From: XYD12-FULL-36-8 sp964613805
GTDB lineage: Bacteria > Bacteroidota > Ignavibacteria > Ignavibacteriales > Ignavibacteriaceae
Direction: 5' to 3'
DNA: 64,000 nt
Assembly (NCBI GenBank): GCA_964613805.1
Contig: CAZTJF010000015.1
Span: 1-64,000, forward strand
The number at the start of each line of letters is the position of its first letter. Position 1 is the stretch's first letter. Made by a program: the position numbers and the translations under genes. This document shows, in pieces, positions 19,601 through 28,742 of the stretch. The notes below the pieces were generated by a model, which was not told where the DNA came from, ran no database searches, and saw nothing but the letters and a program-made list of their open reading frames with translations.

Positions 19601-19949
19601 TTTCACCTGTACCTACCCAAACTACATTTGGGTTAGAGGGATCAATTTCTACTGAACCAATTGCGTAAGATTTATTACCATCGAATACTGGAGAAAAAGT
19701 TATTCCACTGTTGCTGGTTTTCCATAACGAGCCGTGTCCTGATGCTACATAATATTCACTATGGTTTAATCGGTTCACAGCAATATCAATTACTCTGCCG
19801 CCGGTGACAGCGGGTCCAATGCTTCTGAATGTTAGTCCAGTTAAAGAAATATTTTTAAGTGAATCCGGTTCAGTATTCTTTTGTGCCCGTGAATTTGAAG
19901 CAATGAGAAACAGTATAATTAAAATGAATGTGATGAAGAACTTTTTCAT
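16683..19949 (-). CDS. Large secreted sortilin/VPS10-like BNR propeller protein
   Basis: The 1088-residue protein has a signal peptide ending 'NSRAQ'. About residues 30-720 form two BNR/Asp-box propellers ('SDGIYRSEDAG.SWKN'-type, 'GIFKTVNGGKTWENV', 'IYKTNDGGKTWFLI'). This is the arrangement of the large 'WD40/YVTN/BNR-like' glycosyl-hydrolase or sortilin-like proteins frequent in Bacteroidota, whose opening 'LTGLTFRSIGPAVTGGRV' is characteristic. Residues about 730-940 contain a beta-sandwich with 'IRKGVNRIVWDFRYNLPTP', and the C-terminal ~130 residues are helical. There is no T9SS tail, so it is more likely periplasmic or exported another way. No enzymatic activity is demonstrated for the family despite the hydrolase label. 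Confidence 0.85.
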   Translation of the reverse strand: MKKFFITFILIILFLIASNSRAQKNTEPDSLKNISLTGLTFRSIGPAVTGGRVIDIAVNRLNHSEYYVASGHGSLWKTSNSGITFSPVFDGNKSYAIGSVEIDPSNPNVVWVGTGENKNQNNVIYGDGIYRSEDAGNSWKNMGIGNSEHIGGIAIDPENPMIVYAAAYGSLRNAGGDRGIFKTVNGGKTWENVLQISEYTGCYEVHMDSRYSNILYATAHQRMRNLYTGVYGGPESGIYRTLDYGVTWEKLTKGLPSENVGRIGMAISPANPDVLYAIVEATDDDKGVYKSVDRGASWTKQSSYVSSYPFYFQKLYCDTKDVNRVYSDDVFIQVTNDGGKTWKNLGEKFKHVDNHAIWIDPTNNEHLLAGCDGGVYETYDQGKNWDFKANIPIAEIYKVTTDNAEPFYNVYIGTQDNNSLGGPSRTISSAGILNQDWLFTNAGDGFETQVDWKDPNIIYSQSQNGGLVRFDKRSGENLFIKPYDFNDTAYRFDWDAALLISKHDNKRLYFAGNKLLRTDDQGSTWREISPDLTRGVPQEMQKLMGQSWSIDQLARKSSMAQIVTIAESPLDEKILFVGSGDGLIHYTINGGLKWDKSTISGLPEYARVHHIIASNFDKQVAYTACHNMIGGDYKPYIYKTNDGGKTWFLINANLPAKGSTYSIAEDHVDRNLLFLGTQFGVYFTNNGGEEWIALKSGIPPACVMDLDIQRKENDLVVSTFGRGVYILDDYSPLRYLSKENLKKEAEIFPIKDGLMFIPSNPLGFRGISFQGASFYSAPNPEVGAVFTYYVRDEYKSLKQKRRDEEKEKQKKGENVKYPPYNTLLQESDQPSAYLLFTVTDEHGKSVRKLKSEIRKGVNRIVWDFRYNLPTPISLEPVDDSVPWNEPGKGYMVVPGKYYASLSKFEDGQFTELVGEKEFFCKPLHIVSLPAEDKLALDTFNKKVAELTRAVTGLDSYRKELVNKLSYLKKAVMESADVPVETYKNILNIEMNLKSFNRKLNGDQLRTRYEGAAPTSVKDRVELITGALWSTTAAPTNTFIKSYDAVAEKFDELKNLIKTIDENIKQVEETLERFNAPYTPGRLPDWKKD

Positions 19950-20170
19950 TATGATTACCTAAAAAATTTTAATGGAAAAATTGATTGGCTGAAACACATA
20001 AGACAATGTTTCAGAAAAATCAATTAAAAATTAAGTGATAGTTAAGAATTATCCCAATGCAGATAGGAAAGATTTTGATGAACGGTAAATGAGATATGCA
20101 TTAAAGTTTAGACTCAGGTGTAATTTTGTGATTAAAATTAAAACCATCCCAACATTCTTAAAAGTATTTA

Positions 20171-20212
20171 CTAAAAACAAAAATGCCCGCACTTTTGTAA
20201 ATGTGCGGGCAT
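20171..20212 (-). terminator. Rho-independent terminator of the gene ending at 20235
   Basis: Arms atgcccgcac (20183-20192) and gtgcgggcat (20203-20212) form a perfect 10-bp stem with a 10-nt loop. On the minus strand the stem is followed by TTTTGTTTTTAG. It lies 23 bp past the stop of the T9SS-cargo gene. The same 'aaaaatgccc.cactttt' half-motif appears at 2262, hinting at a shared terminator type. Confidence 0.85.
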
Positions 20213-20234
20213 GAACGAAATCGTAATGAAGGAA

Positions 20235-23156
20235 TTATTTATTCAAAATCATTTTTATCGTTTTATTCAATTGGGCTATTCCATCATTCGAAGTAATTTT
20301 TATATTTGCAAAATACACTCCAGAAGAATATTTGTTTGCATCCCAGACTACTTCATGAATGCCTGGATTTTGTTGTTCATCCAACAAAGATTCAATCTCT
20401 TCACCCAAAGAATTTGTTATAGTCAACCTCACCTTACTGTCAACAGGTGTTTTAAACTTAATTGAGGTGATAGGATTAAAAGGATTGGGATAATTCTGGT
20501 AAACAGCAAAATCATTAACGGTAAGAGCTTCAACTTTAACAATGTTAGAATAAGAATATGAACCGTTATTGTTGATCTGTTTTAATCTGTATGAAAGAAA
20601 TCCGTTCACAAAGTTATCTGTGAAAGAATATTCCTTCGGTGAATTGCTATTGCCATGACCAGGAAGGAATCCTATTTTCTTAAAATCTCCTTGATCCACA
20701 CTTCTTTCAATCTCGAATCCATAATTGTCAACTTCCGATGCAGTTACCCACTTTAGTAAAATATTATTTTCTTTAGTAACAGCCGTGAAGCTAGTTAGTT
20801 CAACAGGGAGCGGAGAATCTATATTCAATTCATACACACCTCTCCCATGCGTAGCTGCTCTTAGAAAACGTACTGATCCGTTATCGAAAAAGCTGAAATC
20901 CTGAACAGGAACGAAGGGCATTCCATTACTAAGTTTAGTCCAAGTTGTTCCGCCATCATTTGACCAGTAAACGCCAAAATCATTTCCAGCGTAAAGATGA
21001 CTTGTATTTGCGGGATCAATAAACAAATCATTAACGGGAACTGTAGGTAAATTACCACTAACATTTGTCCATGTTGTTCCGAAATCTGTGGATTTGATAA
21101 CTTGTCCGCCACCATATGAAGCTCTGGTTATATAAAAAGTATTTGCACTCACCGGATCAGCAACAACCCTTTGGATATTAGTGCCGGTAAAACCAGCAGA
21201 TGTAATATTAGTTGTTATGTTGCTCCATGTTACTCCTTCATCAGTTGATTTATGAACGTTCGGTGAAGTAGTATAATAACTCGAAATAGCAATCATATTA
21301 CTAGTCGACACAGCTGATTGAGCAACTGACGTAACATGAAAGCCGCTAATTAAACCTGAGAGATATGACCAAGATCCACTTGCGCCCGAAGTATTTGACC
21401 TGCGTATTCGACCATTTATAGCAGCAAAAATTCGCGTAGAAATGGAAGGATGCTGCCAGTATGGTGCGACCCAAGCTGCACTGCCCACATTATCAGCGGT
21501 TAACCAGTTAACTCCAGCATCAGTACTTCTTAGCAAATTGCCATTTTGTGTGGCCATAAAAACATAATTGGGATCGTTGTAATCTACAAAACATTCCATT
21601 CCATCACCGCTTGTTTCAAAAACCCAATTAGTTGCACCTTTATCGGAAGTGCTGAAATTTCCGTTATCCTGTGCTCCTCCAAAAAGAATTGATGAGTTCG
21701 TGGGATGTGAAGCAACTCTGTAGAACTGTATAGTGTTAATATTATTATTTAAACTCGACCAGGTTGCACCTGCATCGGTAGATTTATAAACTCCACCATC
21801 ACATCCAAGGTAGACGATATTGCCGTTGGAAGGGGCGAAGTGAATTTTGTGTATATCAGTATGAGTATAACCGTCCCAAGCTAAAGTACCGCCTCCATAT
21901 GAGCCAACACCTTTACGAACAAACGAAATGGCTGAACCATTAGTTGTTCGACTTACTTCAACATTGCCAAAACAAACTATATCTGGATTTGTTGGATGAA
22001 CCGATAAGCAAAGATCATAACTTCCCTGATCACTAACTGTAGAACCATTGTACGTTCCTGAAATGAGTACACCTGAAGATATCTGAGCCCAGTTTAATCC
22101 ACCGTCTGTAGATTTGAACGCAGCAGAATTTCGTCCACTAAATGAGGCAGAATTATTATAGATCAGAGAATATATTGTGAGAGGCGAAGAAGTAGAAAGA
22201 TCAAACTGCATTCTTCCAATTAATGTTGCTGAGGGAAGCCCTGTATTGCTTTGTGTCCATGTCGCCCCACCATCTGTAGATCTGTAAAACCCTCCTGAGG
22301 CAGATTGATTACCGCAAGCTGCATAAGCTAACAGACTATTTGAGGGATGAAATGTTACGTCAAAAGCATCGTCGACATTTAAAGTTCTTGTCCATGATGC
22401 ACCTGCATTAGTGCTTCGCCATATTCCTTCATTTCCGGGAAAACCATTTTCCCAAGTACCTGAACCGAGTGAAGCTAAAAGAATATTTGAATCACCGGGA
22501 TTTACTTCTATATCGGAGAATTGTGTTTGGATGCCTATACCGCTAGTAATTTGGGTCCAGGTATCTCCTCCATCTGTTGATTTATATAGCCCATTTCCTT
22601 CGTATGTAACATTATTATAAAACCAAATAGTCTCTCCAGTGCCTGCATAAATAGTGTTTGTATTATTTGGATCAATTGCTATAGAACCAAATGTAAGGCG
22701 ACTTAAGCCACCACTTTTATCTGCCCATGTAGTACCGCCATTGGTAGTTTTCCAAACACCGCCAGCAGCGGCACCAATATACACGATGTTGGGATCAGTT
22801 GGGTGAACGTCAAGACCTCGAACTCTTCCGCTTGTATTACCCCAATAAGGAATAAAACTTGAACTCATATCAATTGCTTTTGGACCGATATTCGTCCACA
22901 AGTCTGAAGTTGAAAGTGAACCGCGACTCATATTTTGTTCAGCAATTTTTCTTTCTTCAAGAAGTATTTGCTGATTTATGTGCTCTTTAGGAAAAATTCC
23001 ATTATCATCTGTTCGAGTTCTGTAAAACCATTCATATCTTTTAAATGAATTCTTTTGCTTAACTTCTTCAGGAATTTTATCCCAAACAGATTTGAATTGG
23101 GCAGAAACAGGAAACACAAACGCAAACAAGCAAACAATTAGTAAAAGCTTTTTCAT
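20235..23156 (-). CDS. Large secreted BNR/Asp-box propeller protein with T9SS sorting domain
   Basis: The 973-residue product has a signal peptide ('LLIVCLFAFVFPVSAQ') and a short pro-region. More than ten Asp-box blades follow ('GVWKTTNGGTTWADKSGGL', 'GLYKSTDGGDTWTQITSGI', 'GVYWSNDGGTTWTKLSNGM'), enough for two propellers. About residues 790-885 are a fibronectin-like 'LPVELTSF' domain. The last ~85 residues are a T9SS type A domain ('VYQNYPNPFNPITSIKF' to 'KTIKMILNK'), in which the usual ST is replaced by IT. Such cargo proteins resemble sialidases and xyloglucanases in fold, but no catalytic set can be assigned. A ribosome site AAGGA precedes the ATG. A perfect CRP-like palindrome lies 115 bp upstream. 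Confidence 0.88.
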   Translation of the reverse strand: MKKLLLIVCLFAFVFPVSAQFKSVWDKIPEEVKQKNSFKRYEWFYRTRTDDNGIFPKEHINQQILLEERKIAEQNMSRGSLSTSDLWTNIGPKAIDMSSSFIPYWGNTSGRVRGLDVHPTDPNIVYIGAAAGGVWKTTNGGTTWADKSGGLSRLTFGSIAIDPNNTNTIYAGTGETIWFYNNVTYEGNGLYKSTDGGDTWTQITSGIGIQTQFSDIEVNPGDSNILLASLGSGTWENGFPGNEGIWRSTNAGASWTRTLNVDDAFDVTFHPSNSLLAYAACGNQSASGGFYRSTDGGATWTQSNTGLPSATLIGRMQFDLSTSSPLTIYSLIYNNSASFSGRNSAAFKSTDGGLNWAQISSGVLISGTYNGSTVSDQGSYDLCLSVHPTNPDIVCFGNVEVSRTTNGSAISFVRKGVGSYGGGTLAWDGYTHTDIHKIHFAPSNGNIVYLGCDGGVYKSTDAGATWSSLNNNINTIQFYRVASHPTNSSILFGGAQDNGNFSTSDKGATNWVFETSGDGMECFVDYNDPNYVFMATQNGNLLRSTDAGVNWLTADNVGSAAWVAPYWQHPSISTRIFAAINGRIRRSNTSGASGSWSYLSGLISGFHVTSVAQSAVSTSNMIAISSYYTTSPNVHKSTDEGVTWSNITTNITSAGFTGTNIQRVVADPVSANTFYITRASYGGGQVIKSTDFGTTWTNVSGNLPTVPVNDLFIDPANTSHLYAGNDFGVYWSNDGGTTWTKLSNGMPFVPVQDFSFFDNGSVRFLRAATHGRGVYELNIDSPLPVELTSFTAVTKENNILLKWVTASEVDNYGFEIERSVDQGDFKKIGFLPGHGNSNSPKEYSFTDNFVNGFLSYRLKQINNNGSYSYSNIVKVEALTVNDFAVYQNYPNPFNPITSIKFKTPVDSKVRLTITNSLGEEIESLLDEQQNPGIHEVVWDANKYSSGVYFANIKITSNDGIAQLNKTIKMILNK

Positions 23157-23270
23157 ACTGTACCGTTCCTTTCTGGAAATGAATAAAAAAATCCCAAAAT
23201 CAATTTCGCTGTAGTTGTCGAAAATTCGGGAATAATTGGACGGTAATATAAACTTTTAAATTTATGGTGA

Positions 23271-23286
23271 TGTGATCTAAATCACA
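23271..23286. promoter_or_regulatory. CRP/FNR-like palindrome TGTGA-N6-TCACA
   Basis: The 16-mer tgtgatctaaatcaca is a full consensus match with partly symmetric spacer. It is 115 bp upstream of the start of the secreted propeller gene (20235-23156) and 140 bp past the end of the glycan locus at 23426, so the propeller gene is its likely target. Confidence 0.55.
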
Positions 23287-23425
23287 CGATGAGTGTTAAC
23301 TCACAAACTCATCCCCTTAAATACTTTAGAAATCGCGAATCTTATATACTTTTATTGGGATTTTCCCGATTATGATAAATTATATCGTAAAGCCATATAT
23401 CAAAGACGCAAACATTTGATAATAC

Positions 23426-24958
23426 TTAGTGTGCCCTTACAACCTGTCCCTTCATATTTTGTGGAATCGGAAAGTTAAACTGATTGAGAACTGTTGGTGC
23501 TAAATCAATGATATGTTTATCATCTAAAGTAGAGTTGGCTTGAAACGCTTTTCCTTTGGCAATTAAAAATCCTTGGGGACGATGATTCCCGCTTCGCCCA
23601 TCAAGATTTTTACCTGACATTGGAAATTCGATTACCCCAAATTTTTCTGACTTAATTTTTTTATAGTTTGCAACAGATTTAAATTCCCATTTCACAAGAA
23701 TATCGGGTAGATGGTCCAAACATTTTCCTTTACTAAAAATTTGATCCTTCCTAAAGATGCTTTCTATTACCGGTTCATTAGTATCTTCGTTATAAAATGT
23801 TTTCAGTCCCTCAATTAATTTTGAACATAATTCATCATACTCTTTACCTTTCTCAACAATACCTTCTTTTTCTCTTCCCTTCAAATTTATTCTTATATAA
23901 CCTTGAAGATCGGCAATCATATTAAATACTTGAGTTTTTGACCAATCAATCCCTGCCATTCTCCAATAAGCAGTCATTTTATCCTGCAGCCAAACTGGAA
24001 GTAATTTTCTCAAGTTCGATCTTAACTCCAGTGGAATTAAATTTCTTGCTTTCTTAACTATGCTATTGTTTTGCTTAACAATGGTTTGAGTATTAGGATT
24101 CATTACCGTTGAAATCATCTTAGGAAGAATTTTATCCGAGAGAGTAGTATTCTCACCCATCCCGTGAAGCGAAACAATAAAAATTGATGCATCATCAGGA
24201 ATCAATTTTAAAATTTTTCCTATTGCAATATCACAGGATAAATAAATTTCTTTAAGACAATTATTAAATTGAACTGTTTGCTCATCATTAAGTTTATCTT
24301 TTACATTTGAAGTATCCCAAAACTTGTGTCCGGCTCTGTGCGTTGAAGAAAAACAGCACAGGAATAAATTCCAATCTTCTGATTGAAGAAGTGAAGTAAC
24401 AAGTTCAGCTTCTTTTTCGTTTGCAAGAATCAATTCATCTTTTAATTTCATAAGATCATCAAACTCTTGGAGTCCTCCAACCTCATCACTGATGGGCAGT
24501 TCACCTAAGTTTTTTTTCACCCAATTAATTTTATCTTTTGGATAGGAGAGTGGTGGATACAGTCTGTCATGCGAAGCCCAATTGGAAATGACTACACCGT
24601 TTATTGGCGAGGGAGGAAAAGTCAAAGGTATATCAACTTCTATAACTCTATACTCATTTCCAAGCTGCCGCCAAAAAGGTACTGCAGTAATCCAATCAGG
24701 ATTTGGTCTTTCGAAATCCATCTTATCACTTTTCCACTGAAGATAATGATAAAATCCATGCTCATCTGGCAAAGTACCTGTATAGAAGGTGGGCCAAGGA
24801 GAACCAGCCAGCCAATCTGCAGAAGAATTCAATCTGCAATAACTACCTTTTTTACGTATGGCGGCTAAGTTTTGCAAATAACCTTCATCAATCCATTTTT
24901 CAATTAGACTTGGTTCAGCTGCATCCAGTCCAATCACAATTACTTTATCAGTCCTCAT
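23426..24958 (-). CDS. Alkaline-phosphatase-superfamily (type I phosphodiesterase) protein
   Basis: The 510-residue cytosolic-looking protein opens with 'KVIVIGLDAAEPSLIEKW', the first metal-aspartate motif of the type I phosphodiesterase/nucleotide pyrophosphatase group. The probable nucleophile is Thr in 'GSPWPTFYTGTLPDEHGFYH'. Later motifs are 'FIVSLHGMGENTTLSD' and 'GRSGNHRPQGFLIAKG'. In the usual 'SDHG' motif the Asp is Leu here ('SLHG'), so one metal ligand may be missing or supplied elsewhere. It is the last gene of the glycan locus and overlaps the upstream oxidoreductase gene by 11 bp. Such genes often accompany polysaccharide clusters, where they may act on phosphoglycan or nucleotide-sugar bonds. 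The actual substrate is unknown. Confidence 0.8.
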   Translation of the reverse strand: MRTDKVIVIGLDAAEPSLIEKWIDEGYLQNLAAIRKKGSYCRLNSSADWLAGSPWPTFYTGTLPDEHGFYHYLQWKSDKMDFERPNPDWITAVPFWRQLGNEYRVIEVDIPLTFPPSPINGVVISNWASHDRLYPPLSYPKDKINWVKKNLGELPISDEVGGLQEFDDLMKLKDELILANEKEAELVTSLLQSEDWNLFLCCFSSTHRAGHKFWDTSNVKDKLNDEQTVQFNNCLKEIYLSCDIAIGKILKLIPDDASIFIVSLHGMGENTTLSDKILPKMISTVMNPNTQTIVKQNNSIVKKARNLIPLELRSNLRKLLPVWLQDKMTAYWRMAGIDWSKTQVFNMIADLQGYIRINLKGREKEGIVEKGKEYDELCSKLIEGLKTFYNEDTNEPVIESIFRKDQIFSKGKCLDHLPDILVKWEFKSVANYKKIKSEKFGVIEFPMSGKNLDGRSGNHRPQGFLIAKGKAFQANSTLDDKHIIDLAPTVLNQFNFPIPQNMKGQVVRAH

Positions 24959-25931
24959 TTAAATAAATTTCCTTTCCATTTTCATTCAATGATTTGCGAG
25001 CGGCGATACCAGCTAGTATTGCGGCTATTCCGTCAGTTATTCCAGGACAGGGTTCGCTCTTATTTGTAATCGATTCAAAAAAATTATTCAACTGAAATTC
25101 GTAGCTCCTTTTTAATGGAGAGGTTTGCCTTAAGAATTTTCGCTTTATTCGATCATAGAAATCTACAACTGATCTTTTCATTACCAACGGTTCCTTGATT
25201 CTTTCAGAGCCAATTGTTAAGTGATATTGTTTACGGTTTGTAACAAATGAAACTGATTTTAATGTCTGCTGTAAAAATGCTATTCTCACATTTACACAAA
25301 TATTACCTTCAACACAAGCTGATAGCTGATAATCATTTTTTATTTTTTCTTTTACGGCTATGGAATTTATTTCTTTATTAAAAATAAATCTTATTAGATC
25401 AAAAACATGAGGTCCTAAATCATCAAGTGGATCACTTGTGAACGAAATCGGATTCCATTTGGAATTATCGCTGGTAAAAATAATTTCAGCTGATTCTATT
25501 TTTGAATCTATCATCAGGTTGTTCTTCAAATCAGTTATTGGCTGCCAATACCTGTGATTAAAACCCATCATGAGCGAAGCATTTGAATGCAACTCTATCT
25601 CACTAAATTCCTTTATTCCATCCATTGATAGTGATAGCGGCTTCTCAACCAAGACATGCTTATTATTCTTTAACATTAGAGAAGCTAATTCAACATGTGA
25701 ATCGGGTGGAGTGCTTATAATTGCGGCATCAATTTGCTCAATAAATTTTGTTTCGATAGAACTATAAAAACTGCAATCTCGAAACTTATTGGAAAGTAGT
25801 TCACTTCTTTCTCTGATGGGATCTACTGCACCAACTACTTCGACATCAGAGAATTTAGTCAATGCTGGTGCATAAATTAACTCAGCCGCCCTGCCGCATC
25901 CGATTAAACCGATCTTTATTTTAGAACTCAA
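24948..25931 (-). CDS. Gfo/Idh/MocA family NAD(P)-dependent oxidoreductase
   Basis: The 327-residue protein has the N-terminal Rossmann motif 'KIGLIGCGRAAELIYAPAL' (GxGxxA type). The family strand 'EKPLSLSMDGIKEF' follows at about residue 95; the Lys of 'EKP' is the usual catalytic/binding residue. 'MMGFNHRYWQP' and 'DDLGPHVFDLIRF' match the second, substrate-binding domain. These enzymes oxidise or reduce sugars or sugar nucleotides and are typical of polysaccharide gene clusters. The start is a TTG overlapping the stop of the preceding glycosyltransferase gene (TTGA), implying translational coupling; no in-frame ATG exists near the conserved N-terminus. The substrate is probably a UDP- or free sugar, not determined. 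Confidence 0.88.
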   Translation of the reverse strand: MSSKIKIGLIGCGRAAELIYAPALTKFSDVEVVGAVDPIRERSELLSNKFRDCSFYSSIETKFIEQIDAAIISTPPDSHVELASLMLKNNKHVLVEKPLSLSMDGIKEFSEIELHSNASLMMGFNHRYWQPITDLKNNLMIDSKIESAEIIFTSDNSKWNPISFTSDPLDDLGPHVFDLIRFIFNKEINSIAVKEKIKNDYQLSACVEGNICVNVRIAFLQQTLKSVSFVTNRKQYHLTIGSERIKEPLVMKRSVVDFYDRIKRKFLRQTSPLKRSYEFQLNNFFESITNKSEPCPGITDGIAAILAGIAARKSLNENGKEIYLNED

Positions 25932-26863
25932 TTTTGTTCTTTCATTAATTTTTTATTGCCCTTCCAAAATCCAATCATCCAGGCAGATAAACCAATTATT
26001 AAAAAAGGAAAATAAAAGATAATCCTAAATACACCTGTCGGGTTCCACTGCAATGTTCTAACTGTAATATAGACCAATCTTTTAATTCCAAATAGTAAAG
26101 CATATAGAAATGTTCCTCTAAATTTATTTCTGTCGGAGGATATTTTAAGACTTAAGTATCCTCTATAAAATCCAAGACTGAAATTATGTTCCAGAAAAGA
26201 TATTATTTGTTTTCTACCGCTATGTTTTACAACCAAACGTGGATTAAATAATACTTTGCCATTATTTTTATTTATAGCAACCTCGCTGAACATGATATCT
26301 TCACCTATAATAACATCTTCTGGGAATCCTATTGCTTTAAGGAATAACATCTTTGTTATGCCCAAATTACACGCTGGGAAATGTGCAATCTTGTTTGACC
26401 TGCGGCGTTTTTGAAAATCGGGAAACTGCAGCAGATTATCTACTGATGCAATTGGATGAAAAGGATATAAATTGATTATCGGACCAATAACAATTTCATT
26501 TCCTTTTTTTAGTGCTGAATAAACTTCTTCTAACCAGTTAGCAGGGGGAACACAGTCTGCATCAATAAATGCCAATAAATTGCTACTGGAGTTAGCTACA
26601 CCTATATTTCTTGCTTTGCCTGGATACAATAAATCTTGTGAGGAAATCAATTTTACGTTTTGAAAAGAATTTATATAGTCTTTTATGCTAAAAACATTAG
26701 CGCTTTCAACAACAAGTATTTCAAAATTAATATCGGTTTTTTGATTCATTAATCCTTTTAGACAATTGACCAAGTCATCTTTGTTACCATGAAAGGGGAT
26801 GATAACTGAAACCTGAGCAATGAGAGTTTTTTTATCCTCTATATTATTTTTCAGCTCATTCAT
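25928..26863 (-). CDS. Glycosyltransferase family 2
   Basis: The 311-residue GT-A enzyme has 'VSVIIPFHGNKDDLVNCLKG' (about 19-38), a DxD-type nucleotide-sugar/metal motif in 'FIDADCVPPANWLEE', and 'GEDIMFSEV' as the likely catalytic ED region. The C-terminus carries one or two hydrophobic segments ('IIFYFPFLIIGLSAWMIGFW'), suggesting membrane association. It overlaps both neighbours by a few bases, as the third gene from the end of the glycan operon. Donor and acceptor cannot be inferred. Confidence 0.88.
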   Translation of the reverse strand: MNELKNNIEDKKTLIAQVSVIIPFHGNKDDLVNCLKGLMNQKTDINFEILVVESANVFSIKDYINSFQNVKLISSQDLLYPGKARNIGVANSSSNLLAFIDADCVPPANWLEEVYSALKKGNEIVIGPIINLYPFHPIASVDNLLQFPDFQKRRRSNKIAHFPACNLGITKMLFLKAIGFPEDVIIGEDIMFSEVAINKNNGKVLFNPRLVVKHSGRKQIISFLEHNFSLGFYRGYLSLKISSDRNKFRGTFLYALLFGIKRLVYITVRTLQWNPTGVFRIIFYFPFLIIGLSAWMIGFWKGNKKLMKEQN

Positions 26864-27749
26864 TTTTTAGATAGCCAAAGAATCCTTTAAATTGATTAAG
26901 CAGTAACTGAAAATTTCCATTAATTAAACCTTGAACTATTATTCCTAATATCCTAAAAGGCAGCACAAAGGAAAGAGTGAATAACTGAAAAATATTTGAA
27001 TGTTTTTTTAGCAGGTATAAATAATTTTTGGCTTTTGCTCTCTCATAATCAGCAGCAATTTTCAGTCTTGATTTTTTCCCACCTTTATGATAAAAAATTG
27101 CATTTGGATTAAAACATATTTTGTATCCTTTTTTTCTAACTCTTAAAGAAAAATCAACATCTTCCCAACCATAGGGATTAAATCTTTCATCAAACAAACC
27201 CACTTCATTTATAATCTCTTTGCTTGTTAAAAATAATCCTCCAGAAGCATCAACAAAAAATGATTCATTAAATTGTCCTTTATCTTCTTGTCCGCTTCCA
27301 ATATCTGCAATTTTACCTGTAAATAAGTTCGCTGATAAACCCCCAGCGTATGCAATAGTATTTGGTTTATTCATGAAATAACACTTTGGTGTTACAATGC
27401 CTATGTTTTTTGCAGCATTATAAAAAGTAACCATTTCTTGCAAGGCACTTTTCTCTATTAGAGCATCATTATCAAGAAATAAGATATATTGATAATCAAA
27501 ATTTTCTGCATACCTTATTCCTAAATTTCTCCCGCCAGCCACACCAAGATTAGTTTTACTTTCTACTAAATGAATGAATGGATATTTCGTTTTAATTTCC
27601 TCCAATGATCTGTCAGCAGACCCGTTTTCAACCACAATTACTTCAAAAGATTGATAATCCAAATCTTCAACACTCCTAAGACAATTGAGAGTATCTTCTT
27701 TTTTATTAAAACTGAGAATTATAATAATTACAAGTTTTTCTTTTATCAT
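26856..27749 (-). CDS. Glycosyltransferase family 2, rhamnosyltransferase-like
   Basis: The product is 297 residues from the ATG at 27749; a GTG at 27764 is an alternative, and neither has a clear ribosome site, so coupling to the preceding gene is likely. 'VIIIILSFNKKEDTLNCL' and 'VVENGSADRSLEEI' are the GT2 N-terminal motifs. The DxD is 'ILFLDNDALIE' and the acceptor-side motif is 'FNPYGWEDVDFSLRVRKKGY'. The 'GWEDVDF' form and 'ATGGLFLT'-like 'ASGGLFLTSKEII' match the dTDP-rhamnosyl/N-acetylglucosaminyl-transferase-like subgroup. The C-terminal ~60 residues are hydrophobic. A 17-bp palindrome (TGTGATCTAGATTCACA, 27749-27765) overlaps the start region. Confidence 0.87.
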   Translation of the reverse strand: MIKEKLVIIIILSFNKKEDTLNCLRSVEDLDYQSFEVIVVENGSADRSLEEIKTKYPFIHLVESKTNLGVAGGRNLGIRYAENFDYQYILFLDNDALIEKSALQEMVTFYNAAKNIGIVTPKCYFMNKPNTIAYAGGLSANLFTGKIADIGSGQEDKGQFNESFFVDASGGLFLTSKEIINEVGLFDERFNPYGWEDVDFSLRVRKKGYKICFNPNAIFYHKGGKKSRLKIAADYERAKAKNYLYLLKKHSNIFQLFTLSFVLPFRILGIIVQGLINGNFQLLLNQFKGFFGYLKNE

Positions 27750-27768
27750 GTGATCTAGATTCACAAAT

Positions 27769-28737
27769 TTAAAGTTCAGTCTGGTTTTTATTTTTAATCA
27801 ATAAAAAATCTTTTAACTCTAAAAATCCACCAGCAATTGGGGCAGTAAGGTTCTTAAAGTAAGATAAGAATGATAAAGCTACTGCTTCACCGGCGGAAAT
27901 TCCGTAAAAGTTAAGTAAATATATTAGGCTCCATTCTCGAACGCCAAATCCAGATATTGAAATGGGAATCATAGTAACTATCATAATCACTGATCTTATC
28001 CATCCTAAAACAAAAATATTTATCGAAATGTTGATTGCTTTTGTTAAAGCGTAAAATGATAAAACACTTATAAAATGATATGTCAACATTAAAAAAATTA
28101 TTTTAAGATGGTCTTCCAATGATAAATTTTGAAACTGATGCATTGCATTAAAAAAACTTTCAGCTTTTACTTTTATGATTTGAGGTAAAGGCATAATATC
28201 AAACAGTTTTTCAATTTTCATTAAACTATTTGTATGCAATGGCAGCAAATAGCAGGCAAGTAATAAAATTAATGCTGCAAACCATATTAAAAGCAGATGT
28301 TCACGAGAACTTGTAATTAAAGATGGAAAGGAAAAAATTATTCCTATGAATATCACAATTAAAATTTCTAAGTAACGATTATAAACTACAACAGCTGCAG
28401 CGGATGATTTAGAACCATATTTAGAAAATTTATACCATTTAACCGGTCCTCCTGCCAAAACTCCGGGAAGAAATAATGAATAGAAACCCGTTGTTAAATC
28501 AACCTTTAAAATTTCCTTGAAGGATATGGACATTTTTTGAATTGATGTTAAGTATTTTGTTTCAAATGAAGATAAAAGAACAACTGGAATTGTTAATAAA
28601 ACTGAAATTAAAATTAAAACCAGATTGGATGAATAAATAGCATTTAGAATACTAGTAAAAGGAATTTTGATAAATATATAAGTAAGTAATAGGGAAGTCA
28701 GAATTAATTTTAAGAGCAAAATAATTTTATTTTTCAT
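27769..28737 (-). CDS. UPF0104/LPG-synthase-TM family membrane protein (flippase-like)
   Basis: The 322-residue protein is strongly hydrophobic with about eight membrane helices. It has the family features 'GFYSLFLPGVLAGGPVKWYKF' region and 'ISISGFGVREWSLIYLL' (about 255-275), which match the lysylphosphatidylglycerol-synthase transmembrane/AglD family. In polysaccharide clusters these proteins sit beside glycosyltransferases and are thought to help move or prime lipid-linked sugars. That role is inferred, not shown. It lies in the middle of the glycan operon with 5-nt gaps on both sides. The cluster has no recognisable Wzx, Wzy or ABC exporter, so this is its only membrane-transport candidate. 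Confidence 0.82.
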   Translation of the reverse strand: MKNKIILLLKLILTSLLLTYIFIKIPFTSILNAIYSSNLVLILISVLLTIPVVLLSSFETKYLTSIQKMSISFKEILKVDLTTGFYSLFLPGVLAGGPVKWYKFSKYGSKSSAAAVVVYNRYLEILIVIFIGIIFSFPSLITSSREHLLLIWFAALILLLACYLLPLHTNSLMKIEKLFDIMPLPQIIKVKAESFFNAMHQFQNLSLEDHLKIIFLMLTYHFISVLSFYALTKAINISINIFVLGWIRSVIMIVTMIPISISGFGVREWSLIYLLNFYGISAGEAVALSFLSYFKNLTAPIAGGFLELKDFLLIKNKNQTEL

Positions 28738-28742
28738 TGAGA